Under the pieces are notes generated by a model. The model searched no databases. It was not told the DNA's origin and saw nothing but the letters and a program-made list of their open reading frames with translations. Both the position numbers and the translations under genes were made by a program. Of a stretch of 64,000 nucleotides of DNA, positions 47,001-54,442 are shown piece after piece; within the stretch, counting starts at the first letter, position 1, and each line of letters opens with the position of its first letter. Source of the DNA: Scolanthus callimorphus (Eukaryota > Cnidaria > Anthozoa > Actiniaria > Edwardsiidae); assembly GCA_033964015.1 (NCBI GenBank), contig CM066924.1:186001-250000 (forward strand), given 5' to 3'.

Positions 47001-47966
47001 GCCATAATGACGTCATGGTGGGGCATGCTGGGAAAACTACGCAAATCCAACATGGCGGCCAAAATCTCTTAAAAACATTTTGCTACAGAAAAAACAAAAT
47101 GATCTACGATAAATAAAATGAGAGTACAGTAGAATATTATTTATAGAATTGTCTTAGTATGTGAGAAATAAGATCTAGGTGGAGAGATGCGTTAGAATTA
47201 AATAAGGCCATTACTGAGCGTGATTCCCATAAGAAAGGGCCATTACCTGTTTTGTCGCTCTAAAATCATTTCTCGTATTCTTTGAACATCGCCTCTCCTT
47301 GTGTCATTTATTATAAATTCATCACAGGAATAACTGGAAAATGAAAAGGCAGATCGAGATTGGTATATCGAGGGAATGGTCGGGAATGGGAGGTTCAATG
47401 ATAAACAACAACTGAGTTCGCCGGGGCGTTTGAAAATCAGTTGAGTAGAATGTGGAGCTGAAGTCACTTATCTCACCAAAAAGCTGCTAAACTCTGATCT
47501 AGGCAAACTGCATGCTGTGAATTCTTCTCAAAATGTCCCTTGGCATGGCCATTCACGTATCTGCAAAGGACAACAAGTATGAATGTTTAACAAGCCACTG
47601 ATATGCGGAGACCGGAAGAAATGTTCATGCGTTCTGGACAAAAACAGAGAACTACTTGTCTAAAATATCTGACTTGAGTCAAAACGATACCTTCCGCAGC
47701 AGATAATTCCGCAACGTAAACATATCCAAGGGCTCTTGGTTGAGCGACAAACTATAGAAATTGATAGTGAGTAGATATTAGTGGTAGATCTCGATCAGAA
47801 CATGTAAAGAATAATCAAAATCAGATGCCCTGTCCTGGGCTCCCCTAGTGTCTTATGTCATGAAGCCCTCACCACTACAAGTCCAGTGCGAACTTTTCTC
47901 TGTTCTTATCTTCTGTAGAAGTTGAGGTCCTCTTCTAACGGCTTGGTTAAGGTGAGGACACTCCAT
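34887..47966 (-). CDS. USP3: USP3-type ubiquitin carboxyl-terminal hydrolase
   Basis: Deubiquitinating cysteine protease; USP3 of vertebrates acts on ubiquitinated H2A and H2B. Sixteen exons join in frame (transcript order): 47873-47966, 47691-47751, 47477-47560, 47247-47333, 46187-46265, 45331-45419, 43018-43131, 41388-41501, 40250-40391, 39850-39901, 39690-39767, 38964-39082, 37968-38087, 37553-37620, 37163-37203, 34887-35023. The sum is 1479 bases: 492 residues plus stop (human about 520). Every junction is GT-AG. The N-terminus MECPHL matches human USP3, fixing the start. ZnF-UBP about residues 1-110, Cys box [29 protein letters not shown], CxxC pairs VTCLSC and [16 protein letters not shown], His box [19 protein letters not shown]. 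All catalytic residues are present, so it should be active. The N-terminal linker is shorter than in human. Confidence 0.97.
35090..36545. repeat. CAGACAGACATGAGACCAA array
   Basis: About 80 units of 15 and 19 bp (AGACCAACAGACAGACATG, AGACCAACAGACATT) in USP3 intron 15, starting 67 bp from the last exon's acceptor. Open frames of up to 160 codons on the minus strand come from the array. Confidence 0.94.
36560..36842 (-). mobile_element. 5'-truncated LINE, last part of reverse transcriptase ORF
   Basis: The minus strand encodes about 52 codons up to a TAG near 36688, with [18 protein letters not shown] and [10 protein letters not shown], the typical C-terminal end of CR1/L2/Jockey-type ORF2 proteins. 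A 3' tail follows, with AATAAAGTCTATGTATGTAT. No upstream RT domain is present, as expected from incomplete target-primed reverse transcription. Confidence 0.85.
36850..37165. repeat. 63-bp tandem array at a splice donor
   Basis: Five copies of a unit with ACACTGAGTTGTAGGCTGG and AAACAAACTCCTTACGAGAC. The last copy overlaps the first intronic bases of USP3 exon 15's donor. Confidence 0.94.
37163..37203 (-). CDS. USP3: USP3 exon 15: catalytic His
   Basis: Only 41 bases. Acceptor GTTTTCAG, donor [18 protein letters not shown] has the catalytic His. The donor borders a 63-bp array containing further donor-like words. Confidence 0.96.
37312..37545. repeat. About 80-bp repeat, nearly three copies
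   Basis: GTAAGTGGTGTACAACAAGG and CCACCGGGCTATAACACATT recur; it ends against the donor of USP3 exon 14. Confidence 0.9.
37553..37620 (-). CDS. USP3: USP3 exon 14
   Basis: Acceptor CTTTCAG, donor [21 protein letters not shown] leads to the His box. Confidence 0.97.
37765..37819. repeat. Hairpin
   Basis: CAGATTTTGGACTTTGGTGA pairs with the inverted CGCCAAAGTCCAAAATCTG; in USP3 intron 13. Confidence 0.9.
37968..38087 (-). CDS. USP3: USP3 exon 13
   Basis: Acceptor GTTCACAG, donor GTAAAA. 40 codons: [13 protein letters not shown] and [11 protein letters not shown]. An opposite-strand open frame over this exon is only its shadow. Confidence 0.97.
38215..38530. repeat. G/C-tract low-complexity foldback relic
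   Basis: GGCTGGTGGAAATGA at the left and TTTCCACCAGCCCC at the right enclose TTTTTTGGGGTG and CCCCCC tracts, so it is probably a small inverted-repeat element. Confidence 0.6.
38964..39082 (-). CDS. USP3: USP3 exon 12: second CxxC
   Basis: Acceptor TTTCCAG, donor [26 protein letters not shown]. Confidence 0.97.
39690..39767 (-). CDS. USP3: USP3 exon 11
   Basis: Acceptor ATTCCAG, donor [16 protein letters not shown] followed by a basic loop. Confidence 0.96.
39850..39901 (-). CDS. USP3: USP3 exon 10: first CxxC
   Basis: Acceptor GTTACAG, donor [23 protein letters not shown]. Confidence 0.97.
40250..40391 (-). CDS. USP3: USP3 exon 9: QQDAHEF box
   Basis: Acceptor TGTACAG, donor [25 protein letters not shown] and [11 protein letters not shown]. 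The segment between them is about 20 residues shorter than in human. Confidence 0.97.
41388..41501 (-). CDS. USP3: USP3 exon 8: catalytic domain
   Basis: Acceptor TTTCTAG, donor [20 protein letters not shown] and [10 protein letters not shown] are USP3-diagnostic. Confidence 0.97.
41758..42540. mobile_element. 783-bp TA-flanked foldback
   Basis: Ends GGGACCGGTCATAAATTAGA / TCTAATTTATGACCGGTCCC with TA on both sides, G-rich and C-rich inner arms. It lies in USP3 intron 7. Inside, 42235-42385 is an inverted relative of 33244-33390. Confidence 0.85.
43018..43131 (-). CDS. USP3: USP3 exon 7: catalytic domain
   Basis: Acceptor TTTCCAG, donor [21 protein letters not shown] and FTRSRK correspond to the human YFKELPAVEL...YHTRSQ segment. 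Confidence 0.96.
43650..45240. repeat. CRE/E-box satellite in a foldback frame
   Basis: GCGGAGCTCCC (43651) and GGGAGCTCCGC (45227) frame an array of about 128-bp units (44180-45170). Most units carry GGTCACGTGATG (E-box CACGTG) and TGACGTCATCGATGACGTCA (two CRE sites in a palindrome), plus CAACCAAACTTGGGTAG. Neighbouring units alternate in two types. Located in USP3 intron 6. Confidence 0.9.
45331..45419 (-). CDS. USP3: USP3 exon 6: catalytic Cys box
   Basis: Acceptor TGTAATAG, donor [24 protein letters not shown] includes the nucleophilic Cys. Confidence 0.98.
45930..46169. mobile_element. TA-flanked MITE, family 1 copy b
   Basis: Ends CTACTGAAATCACTAAACTG / CAGTTTAGTGATTTTGCTAG, TA on both sides. 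Same family as 3093-3363. It ends 17 bases from the USP3 exon 5 coding sequence. Confidence 0.85.
46187..46265 (-). CDS. USP3: USP3 exon 5: linker
   Basis: Acceptor TTGTTCAG, donor GTATGT. Basic linker [17 protein letters not shown], a possible nuclear localisation signal. A MITE ends 18 bp inside the following intron. Confidence 0.9.
46974..47060. promoter_or_regulatory. Promoter-like motif cluster inside USP3 intron 4
   Basis: Within 87 bp: CRE TGACGTCA (46974), ETS CACTTCCGGT (46980), CRE (47008), GGGGCATGCTGGGAAAACTA resembling an inverted ZNF143/THAP11 site (47020), and YY1-like AACATGGCGGCC (47049). These co-occur in animal housekeeping promoters. Its activity is inferred only. Confidence 0.5.
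47247..47333 (-). CDS. USP3: USP3 exon 4: end of ZnF-UBP
   Basis: Acceptor TTCCAG, donor [18 protein letters not shown] with Cys split across the intron, then a helix. Confidence 0.96.
47477..47560 (-). CDS. USP3: USP3 exon 3: ZnF-UBP
   Basis: Acceptor TTTGCAG, donor [19 protein letters not shown] and HAVCLD carry His/Cys ligands; the loop between them is shorter than in human. Confidence 0.96.
47691..47751 (-). CDS. USP3: USP3 exon 2: ZnF-UBP
   Basis: Acceptor CTATAG, donor [20 protein letters not shown] gives the first zinc ligands. Confidence 0.96.
47873..47966 (-). CDS. USP3: USP3 exon 1
   Basis: ATG at 47966-47964; 31 codons plus one base; donor GTGAGG. Starts MECPHL and ends TCS, continuing as V C in exon 2 exactly as in the vertebrate CSVC motif. 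Confidence 0.95.
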
Positions 47967-48108
47967 ACGGTCATTCCTGGTTAGAAATTTCTCCAAAATC
48001 CTTGAAATTTATGCCTAAATTTGACCCCGAAGTGAGAACCAGTTGATCTTTACGATGCACCCTCGCCAACTTGCGCGCGGTGTTGCGAACGGTTACAAAA
48101 TCTGCCAG

Positions 48109-48295
48109 CCAATCAAATCCTTCCTTACATCTTCAAAACACTTACGTCATTAATCTCGAGTAGAGATTAACCAATCAGAGCTTCTGTCAAAACGAACAAT
48201 AATCTACCAATCAAAAGCGTTCTTTTATTTTTACCACCTCAGACAACCAATCAAAATCGAGGATATATAATAAAAATGACGTCAATCGTGTAGTC
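48109..48295 (+). promoter_or_regulatory. CCAAT/TATA promoter, divergent from USP3
   Basis: Four CCAAT boxes in the same orientation (48109, 48171, 48207, 48246), TATATAA at 48264 and CRE TGACGTCA at 48277. The order predicts transcription to the right from near 48295. USP3 starts leftward at 47966, so the 300 bp probably serve both genes. Confidence 0.6.
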
Positions 48296-48601
48296 GGGGA
48301 ACGCCTTGCAGAAATTCGCGCGTTCGAAGGTTGCTTGTGAAAATAAGGAAATAAAACATCCAAGGAAAGCAAGTTTAGTGGCTTTAAAATCCTCTTTATG
48401 GAAAAACTGAGGTAGCGAACCTCTAAAGAAACCAAGCACAAGTATGTATGATTCTTTTTGAGGCCACATTTTTGATTCTGCATCTAAAATTCGGAAGTAT
48501 TTGCCAGTTTTCAACAGCTGTTTATGTTCTTGTCGAACATTTGATTTGCATTTTGCAGATGTAAAAGTTGGCACTGGCTGTATAAGGTTTACCAACCAAC
48601 G

Positions 48602-48995
48602 ATGCGGATAGGAAACGATACGACAGGGGAATTCACCACTTTGGTTGTCTATGGAGTTATTCTACTTGTGGCAGTTCATGTAGCTGCTCTTGTATCCTTT
48701 AATGTGCTTTCTCTTCCATTCCTTCGGAGATTTGGGAGGACATAGCGATGCGTGTTTATTTGTTTTTGATACTCTTCATAGTATACAACCTTAGTTAATG
48801 TTGTTTTCAGATTTTCCCTTCAGACAAGTTCTATTTTAAGCTGTAGCATTATTGGTTATGTAGCATTTGGATTTTTCAAAGTGTTTTTTTCTTGACTTGG
48901 ATCTTCAGGGATTTTGGGTCTACAGAATTATTCGACCTCCAGAAACCGAGGTGTCATCAAGAATTTCCAACTCAAAGGCAGATAAACTACATTGA
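48602..48995 (+). CDS. Probable single-pass membrane microprotein, two coding exons
   Basis: 48602-48691 (30 codons, ATG start) joined to 48909-48995 (28 codons and TGA) gives 58 residues: a short N-terminus with an NDT sequon, one hydrophobic span (LVVYGVILLVAVHVAAL), then FWVYRIIRPPETE and a polar tail. Acceptor ATCTTCAG is good; donor GTATCC is weak, and GTAGCT four codons earlier is an alternative. Unspliced, the frame stops at 48745 with 47 residues. A 5'-UTR intron 48442-48558 (GTATGT...TTTGCAG) is plausible. It follows a strong-looking promoter. I do not recognise the family. Confidence 0.45.
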
Positions 48996-50177
48996 GGGAA
49001 ATTTATTGTACACTATGACAGTGTTTGTGGAAACTGCAAGACAATTATTACCAAGAAGAATGAATGCATGTAGACATAGCATCAATTATTAACCAGAGTG
49101 TTCTTTGTTTCCATGATTCAAGAAGCATTATGATTTGGATGTTGTTTTTAAAAGTTATTTGTATTTATAACCAAAAACAATAGTTTACAAAGAATTCTTT
49201 TATTCCTTGTTTTGTTATACAAAGAAGAAAATATAACGAAAACACAATTGTGACAAGCAGATTCAAGGGTGATCTGCTGACTGGTCTCCATCACAAAGAC
49301 TACAGGTGTTACAGAGCAGTTACACCTCTGGGCTAGACTGCAGAATACCCCCTCACTTATTTGAATAAGAATAGGTCTTTTGTTTTATGCCACCTCGTTC
49401 TATAAGAACTTCAGAGAGATGCAAATTGGCGCGGGGGTATTCTGCAGTCGTTCCCATCTCTGCCATCTTTTTTAAATTAAATATGAAATTGCATAAGAGA
49501 ATTTTAGAAAGTTGTTTTATGTCATGTATAGATGATTTGTCAAGATATACTATTTGAGCCTGTTTATTAAAACGAACGCTTTTCTACCAGATGTTATACA
49601 GAAACGTCTGTATTGTTGCTCAAATTAGAAGAGAGGCTGATCGACCCAGTATACATATTGGCAGGGGTGTCAGATAGAGTATCATGTGTTGCATCCCCAA
49701 AATACCAAGTTCCCAACATAAACATCTGCTAGGGACTTTTGGGGGATTTGCAAAAGTGCAAAATGTTGGACCTCCCACCATGTTTATGTGGGTTGATCAG
49801 TCTGCAATCCATAATCCATCAAACTGTATGCTCTCGTTGGCTTGTGAGTGGCCCTGAATCCTATGATCTTGCACAAGCTGAATTATCTGGTGTACACTAA
49901 TCTGTGTGAAGTTTTATGCTGGTTTTGGTAGGAAACATCCAGCGGTTTTGGTAGGAAACATCCAGCAAAGGGTGGGGATTTGAACAGCAATGCTTTCTCC
50001 TGGGTAGGGATTTTGATATTCGTTTTTGCCTGAGGGCAGGCCCTTTGATCATAAGTCTGTTAACTATATAGTAGGTTCACTGCCATTCTGGGCTCCCTGT
50101 GGTTTTAGATTTTGCAGTGATTGGAAGTCACATGACTGACAACATTGATACGTAGATCATAGTTTTGGTTACATATA
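48996..50177. other. Intergenic stretch
   Basis: Contains a MITE at 49336-49449 (GACTGCAGAATACCCCC / GGGGGTATTCTGCAGTC) and a 23-bp direct duplication GGTTTTGGTAGGAAACATCC at 49921-49966. No gene seen. Confidence 0.6.
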
Positions 50178-50491
50178 TGCACATGCGCAAATAGAACGTT
50201 GTCTGGTATGGCAACCATTACAGATTATTACCAAATTGAACAAGAAAGAGGAAATTGAAATTTACTTGAAAACAAGAATGGATACATAAAATAACAAGTG
50301 TCCTACATGGATCCCATTGATTACGTACCGTCCTATAAATACCTTGGGTTAACAGTGGCCGGGCGTTCCCTCACCGTTTGGGTAACTTCGGGATAGTGGC
50401 TGTCGGGCAGAAATCTCTGGCATGGACGTAAGAACCATATGGTGCTTCAGCTCTCCGGGAGATGTCTGGATGTATGGCCCAGTTTTTTTTT
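50178..50491 (+). ncRNA. Candidate Pol III transcription unit, copy 2
   Basis: TGCACATGCGCA (50178), PSE-like TGTCCTACATGGATC (50299-50313), TATAAATA (50334), body from GTGGCCGGGCGTT (50355) with GAAATCTCTGGC, and nine T at 50483. PSE-to-TATA spacing (20 bases) equals copy 1. Here the body starts about 21 bases after TATA, as expected for a Pol III type 3 gene, giving an RNA of about 125-130 nt. Not recognised as any standard snRNA, Y, vault, 7SK, RNase P or MRP RNA. Confidence 0.45.
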
Positions 50492-50589
50492 CTTTCCCTA
50501 CATCGATTTTTTTTTAACCTGGTAATTTTTATTTACGCAATGTGTAAACTTACAATGATCCTCTGAAAATTTTTGGCTCATTTGAACGT

Positions 50590-51055
50590 TGGTGCATGCG
50601 CAAGAATATCTTTCTCTCAACGGCTCTGCATCAAATCTAGCGCATGCGTCAGTGGCTGTCACCAGAGCCTCCCCCGCGAGCAGACGAGCAGGGTAGCTCT
50701 GGGTACGAGAATGGCGTTCACTTGATTCACTAGACGCAAGCGCAAGGGAACGCAATGTCTCGATTTTTCTTGCGCTTGCGTTCTAGTAGTGTGATCCATA
50801 AAGGGAAATGGTGAAAAATCGAATCAATAAATTGAAAAAGTCAGTGTAATTCAAGACAAACATGCTCAAACCCAGAGCTCCCCCGGCTCGTCACCTCGCG
50901 GGGGAGGCTCTGGGGACATCCAGCCGAGGGCATTCGCTGATTGGCTGAATTTAAACGTTGGGGCATGCGCAGAAAGCTATTTCTCTCAAATCTCGCGCCA
51001 ATGGCTGTCACCAGAGCCTCCCCCGCGATGTGACGAGACGGGGAGCTCTGGGTTT
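50590..51055. mobile_element. Two GAGCTCTGGG-family foldback MITEs and a GCAAGCGCAAGG hairpin
   Basis: 50590-50712 and 50874-51055 (ends AAACCCAGAGCTCCC / GGGGAGCTCTGGGTTT) match the cluster at 8936-9350. Between them, 50716-50800 holds CGCAAGCGCAAGGGAACGCA facing TTGCGCTTGCG, as at 34349-34509. Confidence 0.8.
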
Positions 51056-52836
51056 GGCCGTGCGCGGTGTTTTTGTTTTTTATTTTTGCCGAACAAATGC
51101 CCTCTGATTTTCCGTGGAATGTCCTCTTATACACCACGGAACGACGTAGTGTTAAAATAGTATGACGCAGTGACGAGAACGGATAAGTTTCGCAAATGAA
51201 TCAGTACAGTTCAGAATATTAAGCATCTAGCAGATGTGATATGGATGTTGTATTTTAATACCATTAACACACAATCATTACAGGTTTTTAGTGGTTTAAG
51301 TGCATACCACCTCTCGTGTCTCGGTTATATTTGCTCGATTACAATCATTCTCACTGGCTGACAGCGTTTAGCGCGCGGTTTAGAATCTAAATACACGGTG
51401 ACACGGCAATGTGAAGCTACAATAAGTTCTTTAACTAGTCGAACTCAGGCTAAAATTTCTTTGAATTCGGATTGAAGCTCTGCGGTTTCTATTTTTTGTT
51501 ACGAAATCCCGTGACTTCAAGAGTTTGTCACGAAATCTCACGACTAATGAGGAATCGTCGTCACGTCATCGCGTGACTTCTTGACTCTGCGCAGTCCCGG
51601 ATGGTCACGAAATAGGGTGACGTGCCACCCGTGACAAGCACAAAGCTACAATCCAAAATTGCCCTATTATCTCAGCAGAATAATTATGAGCCAAAGGTTT
51701 TGTCAATTTTTTTCGACAGACTGTAAAAGGGAATTCCCGAGTAGTTCGAAAAATAAATGACAATTTTTACGTCATTGTTTTTATATTTTGTCAAACAAAA
51801 TAGTTTCTTACAACACCAAGCATTGCAAAAAAAAAAATCCGTCAAGTACAAGTATAAGGCTAGAAAAATATGGTGAAACGAGCACTTGGTACAAGTAGCA
51901 CAAAAGGCGGAGCAACTTATGTTTATGTTATGTTATGCTAGCTATACTATAAGTCTCAACAGGGAAGACTTACAGGTTTTCCAATAAATTTTTCTGTTAT
52001 CTTTTCTCTTCAAGAGAGTATACTCTGGTATGAATAAAACTGTGAAATCCAAATAACTATTTCATTCCTTTAACGTTCTGCATGATTTTCAGTTAATGAA
52101 GAACCCTACCGCCCGAAAAAGTATGTACAAAATCACGCTTTCACGACAGTAGCGCGAAAAAGAAAGGTTTTTCAAAGCTACTAGTGATTTCAAGTTCTTT
52201 TAATGAGATCCACACACTAAATAAATAGGATAATAAAAAACAAATCGATTCTCGCTAGGTTTCATCTAATTTAGACTACTCGGCACTAATTTAGTAATTT
52301 ATATTCACTTCAAAACTAATTCTTGATGAAACAGCAAACGTGAGAAATGTAAAAAAAGGGTGGCGAAGGGTTGACCTCATCACATATCACGCAGCATTTT
52401 TAAGCTTCATCCCGTACTGCACGCAACACGAATCACGCAACACGAAAACCTATCACGGAAACGATTTGTTTCCGTGAGAAATCTGGCGGACATTTATCAC
52501 GCAAGTTAAAATCACGCAATCACGTTAAAAAGTAACGCATCACGCACCTAATATCACGTGACACACCCTGCCATCAGGTAACGAGAAGTGAAATATACGA
52601 GCAATATATACAAAACTTAGTGCACTCGGAATGTCATACGCAAATTCGAAATAAATCTCTTTCCCGAGAGGACTGAAGCACCGTGCTATAATTCACGAGA
52701 AAATCCGAGCACGATTTGGCCGCGCGCGTAATTTCCAGCTGTCGATTTCCGGGATCCGGCTGTTTAAATTTTCCAGATTTTTTCACGCGCGTAATCCACA
52801 AACTCATAGTTTATCGATCTCACCGGACGGGCGATA
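51056..52836. other. Gene-less stretch with CACG-rich words
   Basis: TCACGAAATC/TCACGCAA words recur at 51490-51640 and 52380-52570 without fixed period. No exon recognised. Confidence 0.55.
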
Positions 52837-53126
52837 CCGGACCGGGCGATTTTTTTATTTACGCCCACTTCATGGCACTTAGAAATTTTTCAGGCAAGTT
52901 ATTGAGAAAAAAGGAAAAAGTATTCATGGTAGGTGCGAACCCTCAACGCTGTGTAAATTACTTATTCATAATCCAACATCTTACACATGAGCTACGAGAG
53001 AGTTCGCAGGTCAACTTTCTCCTTTTCATTCACTCATAGAACGAGAATATTTGAATCATAATGAATATTTATACTAGCTAGCCGCCATCTTGAAGTGGGC
53101 GTAAAAAATAAATTCGCCCGGACCGG
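52837..53126. mobile_element. Foldback carrying a tRNA-like segment
   Basis: Ends CCGGACCGGGCGATTTTTTT / AATAAATTCGCCCGGACCGG, with TTTACGCCCACTTCA-type arms. Inside on the minus strand (53005-52928): TAGCTCATGTGT like a Pol III A box and GGTTCGCACC like a B box, 40-45 bases apart. This looks like a tRNA-derived SINE or decayed tRNA inside a DNA element; a functional tRNA is unlikely. Confidence 0.6.
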
Positions 53127-53895
53127 ATGATGATCGGCTCGCGTGATTTTGTACAGACTTTTCAACACCCAGTGACGAATGATAATAACCAAATATTAAG
53201 TTAATCAAGTAAAATATTCAGATCACAATTCAAAGTTTTCAACAGCCATTATCTTACAATTTCGAGCAATTATTATTTTTAATAAAAATAGTCAGTAATG
53301 ACACTGAGTCATCTTTTCAGTGGGGCTTGAGATAGCCCTGCCTACTTTTTCTACTGTTTTCATGGCACAATAACCATGTACCTGGAAAAAACACCTACAG
53401 AAGTCCTTTTCTACCTGAAAAAAAGCACCAGAAATTACTGGAAAAGGTGCCAGAACCACGTTATGCCTGGAGAAGTTACCAGGATCATGCTGCCACAACC
53501 ATGCAACGTATGGAAATGTTGTCACGACCAAACTAAGTGTGAAAATGTTGCTATCAAATGATCTTTTCCATCTTGATAATGACACCGTGATGTTATACCT
53601 GGAAATGGTACCACCACTAGCGATTTCTGGAAATGGTACCGTCACCAGCGATGCTTGGAAATGATACCATAACCAGCGATGCATGGGAATGGTGCCAATG
53701 ACTGGAAATGGTACCGATGACTGGAAATGGTACCACCATGCGATGACTGGAAATGGTACCAGTGAACAATGCTCTGTAATTGTGCAGAGAAGCTTCTGTT
53801 TTTCAGGTTTGTGCTTGCCAGTCAGTACCGTAGTAGTACAAATAGAAAGCAGCTCACCATAACAAAGCAGGTCGTCAGATATACAGTACTGTACG
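53127..53895. other. Region downstream of ARNT with degenerate repeat
   Basis: 53575-53765 contains GACTGGAAATGGTACC-type words about ten times at irregular spacing. A minus open frame of 224 codons over 53292-53966 is a shadow of this and of the ARNT tail. Probably ARNT 3' UTR and flank. Confidence 0.6.
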
Positions 53896-54059
53896 CTACT
53901 GATAGTACGGATACGAACTAACAGCGCCCCGACCACTAGTAGTATTAGGCACCCCCATGGGGCCAAACATACCAGACACTTGCTGCCCTTGAGGTACTCC
54001 TCCAGATCCCGACATCATTCCACTCATATCTGTACCCCCGTTACCCATAGATGACCCCA

Positions 54060-54442
54060 TTAGGGCTGACCACGCCCCAGGGGTATACCCCTACCCATTC
54101 CCTGTGACAGCATTTGGCTGTAATTGCTTTTTTGTCCCATTTGTGATAAATCCCTAGAATCCTGGGCGTCTTTTCGTGATCCCGTGAACTCCATGTTGCC
54201 GGTAGGGCTGACGTCGCCAAGGGGAGCTTGCGGCATGCCTACCCCCATCCCCGGCCTCACCATCCCCATCCCGCCATTCACCTGCGACATTAACTGACTG
54301 TACAGAGAGGCCTGGGAGTGGCTCACGCTTGGGAGGGATGTAGGCGCACCCGAAGCCGCAGCTGCCATCGCATTTCTTCTTTGAACAAGCGCAGCCAGAT
54401 AACTCACCGCATGGCCGGCTGACAAATCTGGTTTGTCTAGAT
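54060..54442 (-). CDS. ARNT: ARNT terminal exon, frame uncertain
   Basis: Acceptor TTTTCAG. Frame [20 protein letters not shown]...[17 protein letters not shown]...[13 protein letters not shown] to TAA at 54062-54060. It needs one base from the preceding exon, but that exon ends in phase 0. Donor G-GTGGAA earlier in 54936-55130, or a missed exon, would repair this. A different frame from 54060 to 53896 ([14 protein letters not shown]...SSYPYYQ) has the same composition. Confidence 0.6.

Noticed and set aside
52928..53005. Functional tRNA gene
   Set aside because: Boxes are tRNA-like, but I cannot fold a proper acceptor stem and it sits inside a mobile element.
53292..53966. 224-codon minus frame with a hydrophobic start
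   Set aside because: Overlaps the ARNT tail in another frame and a degenerate repeat; no domain recognised.
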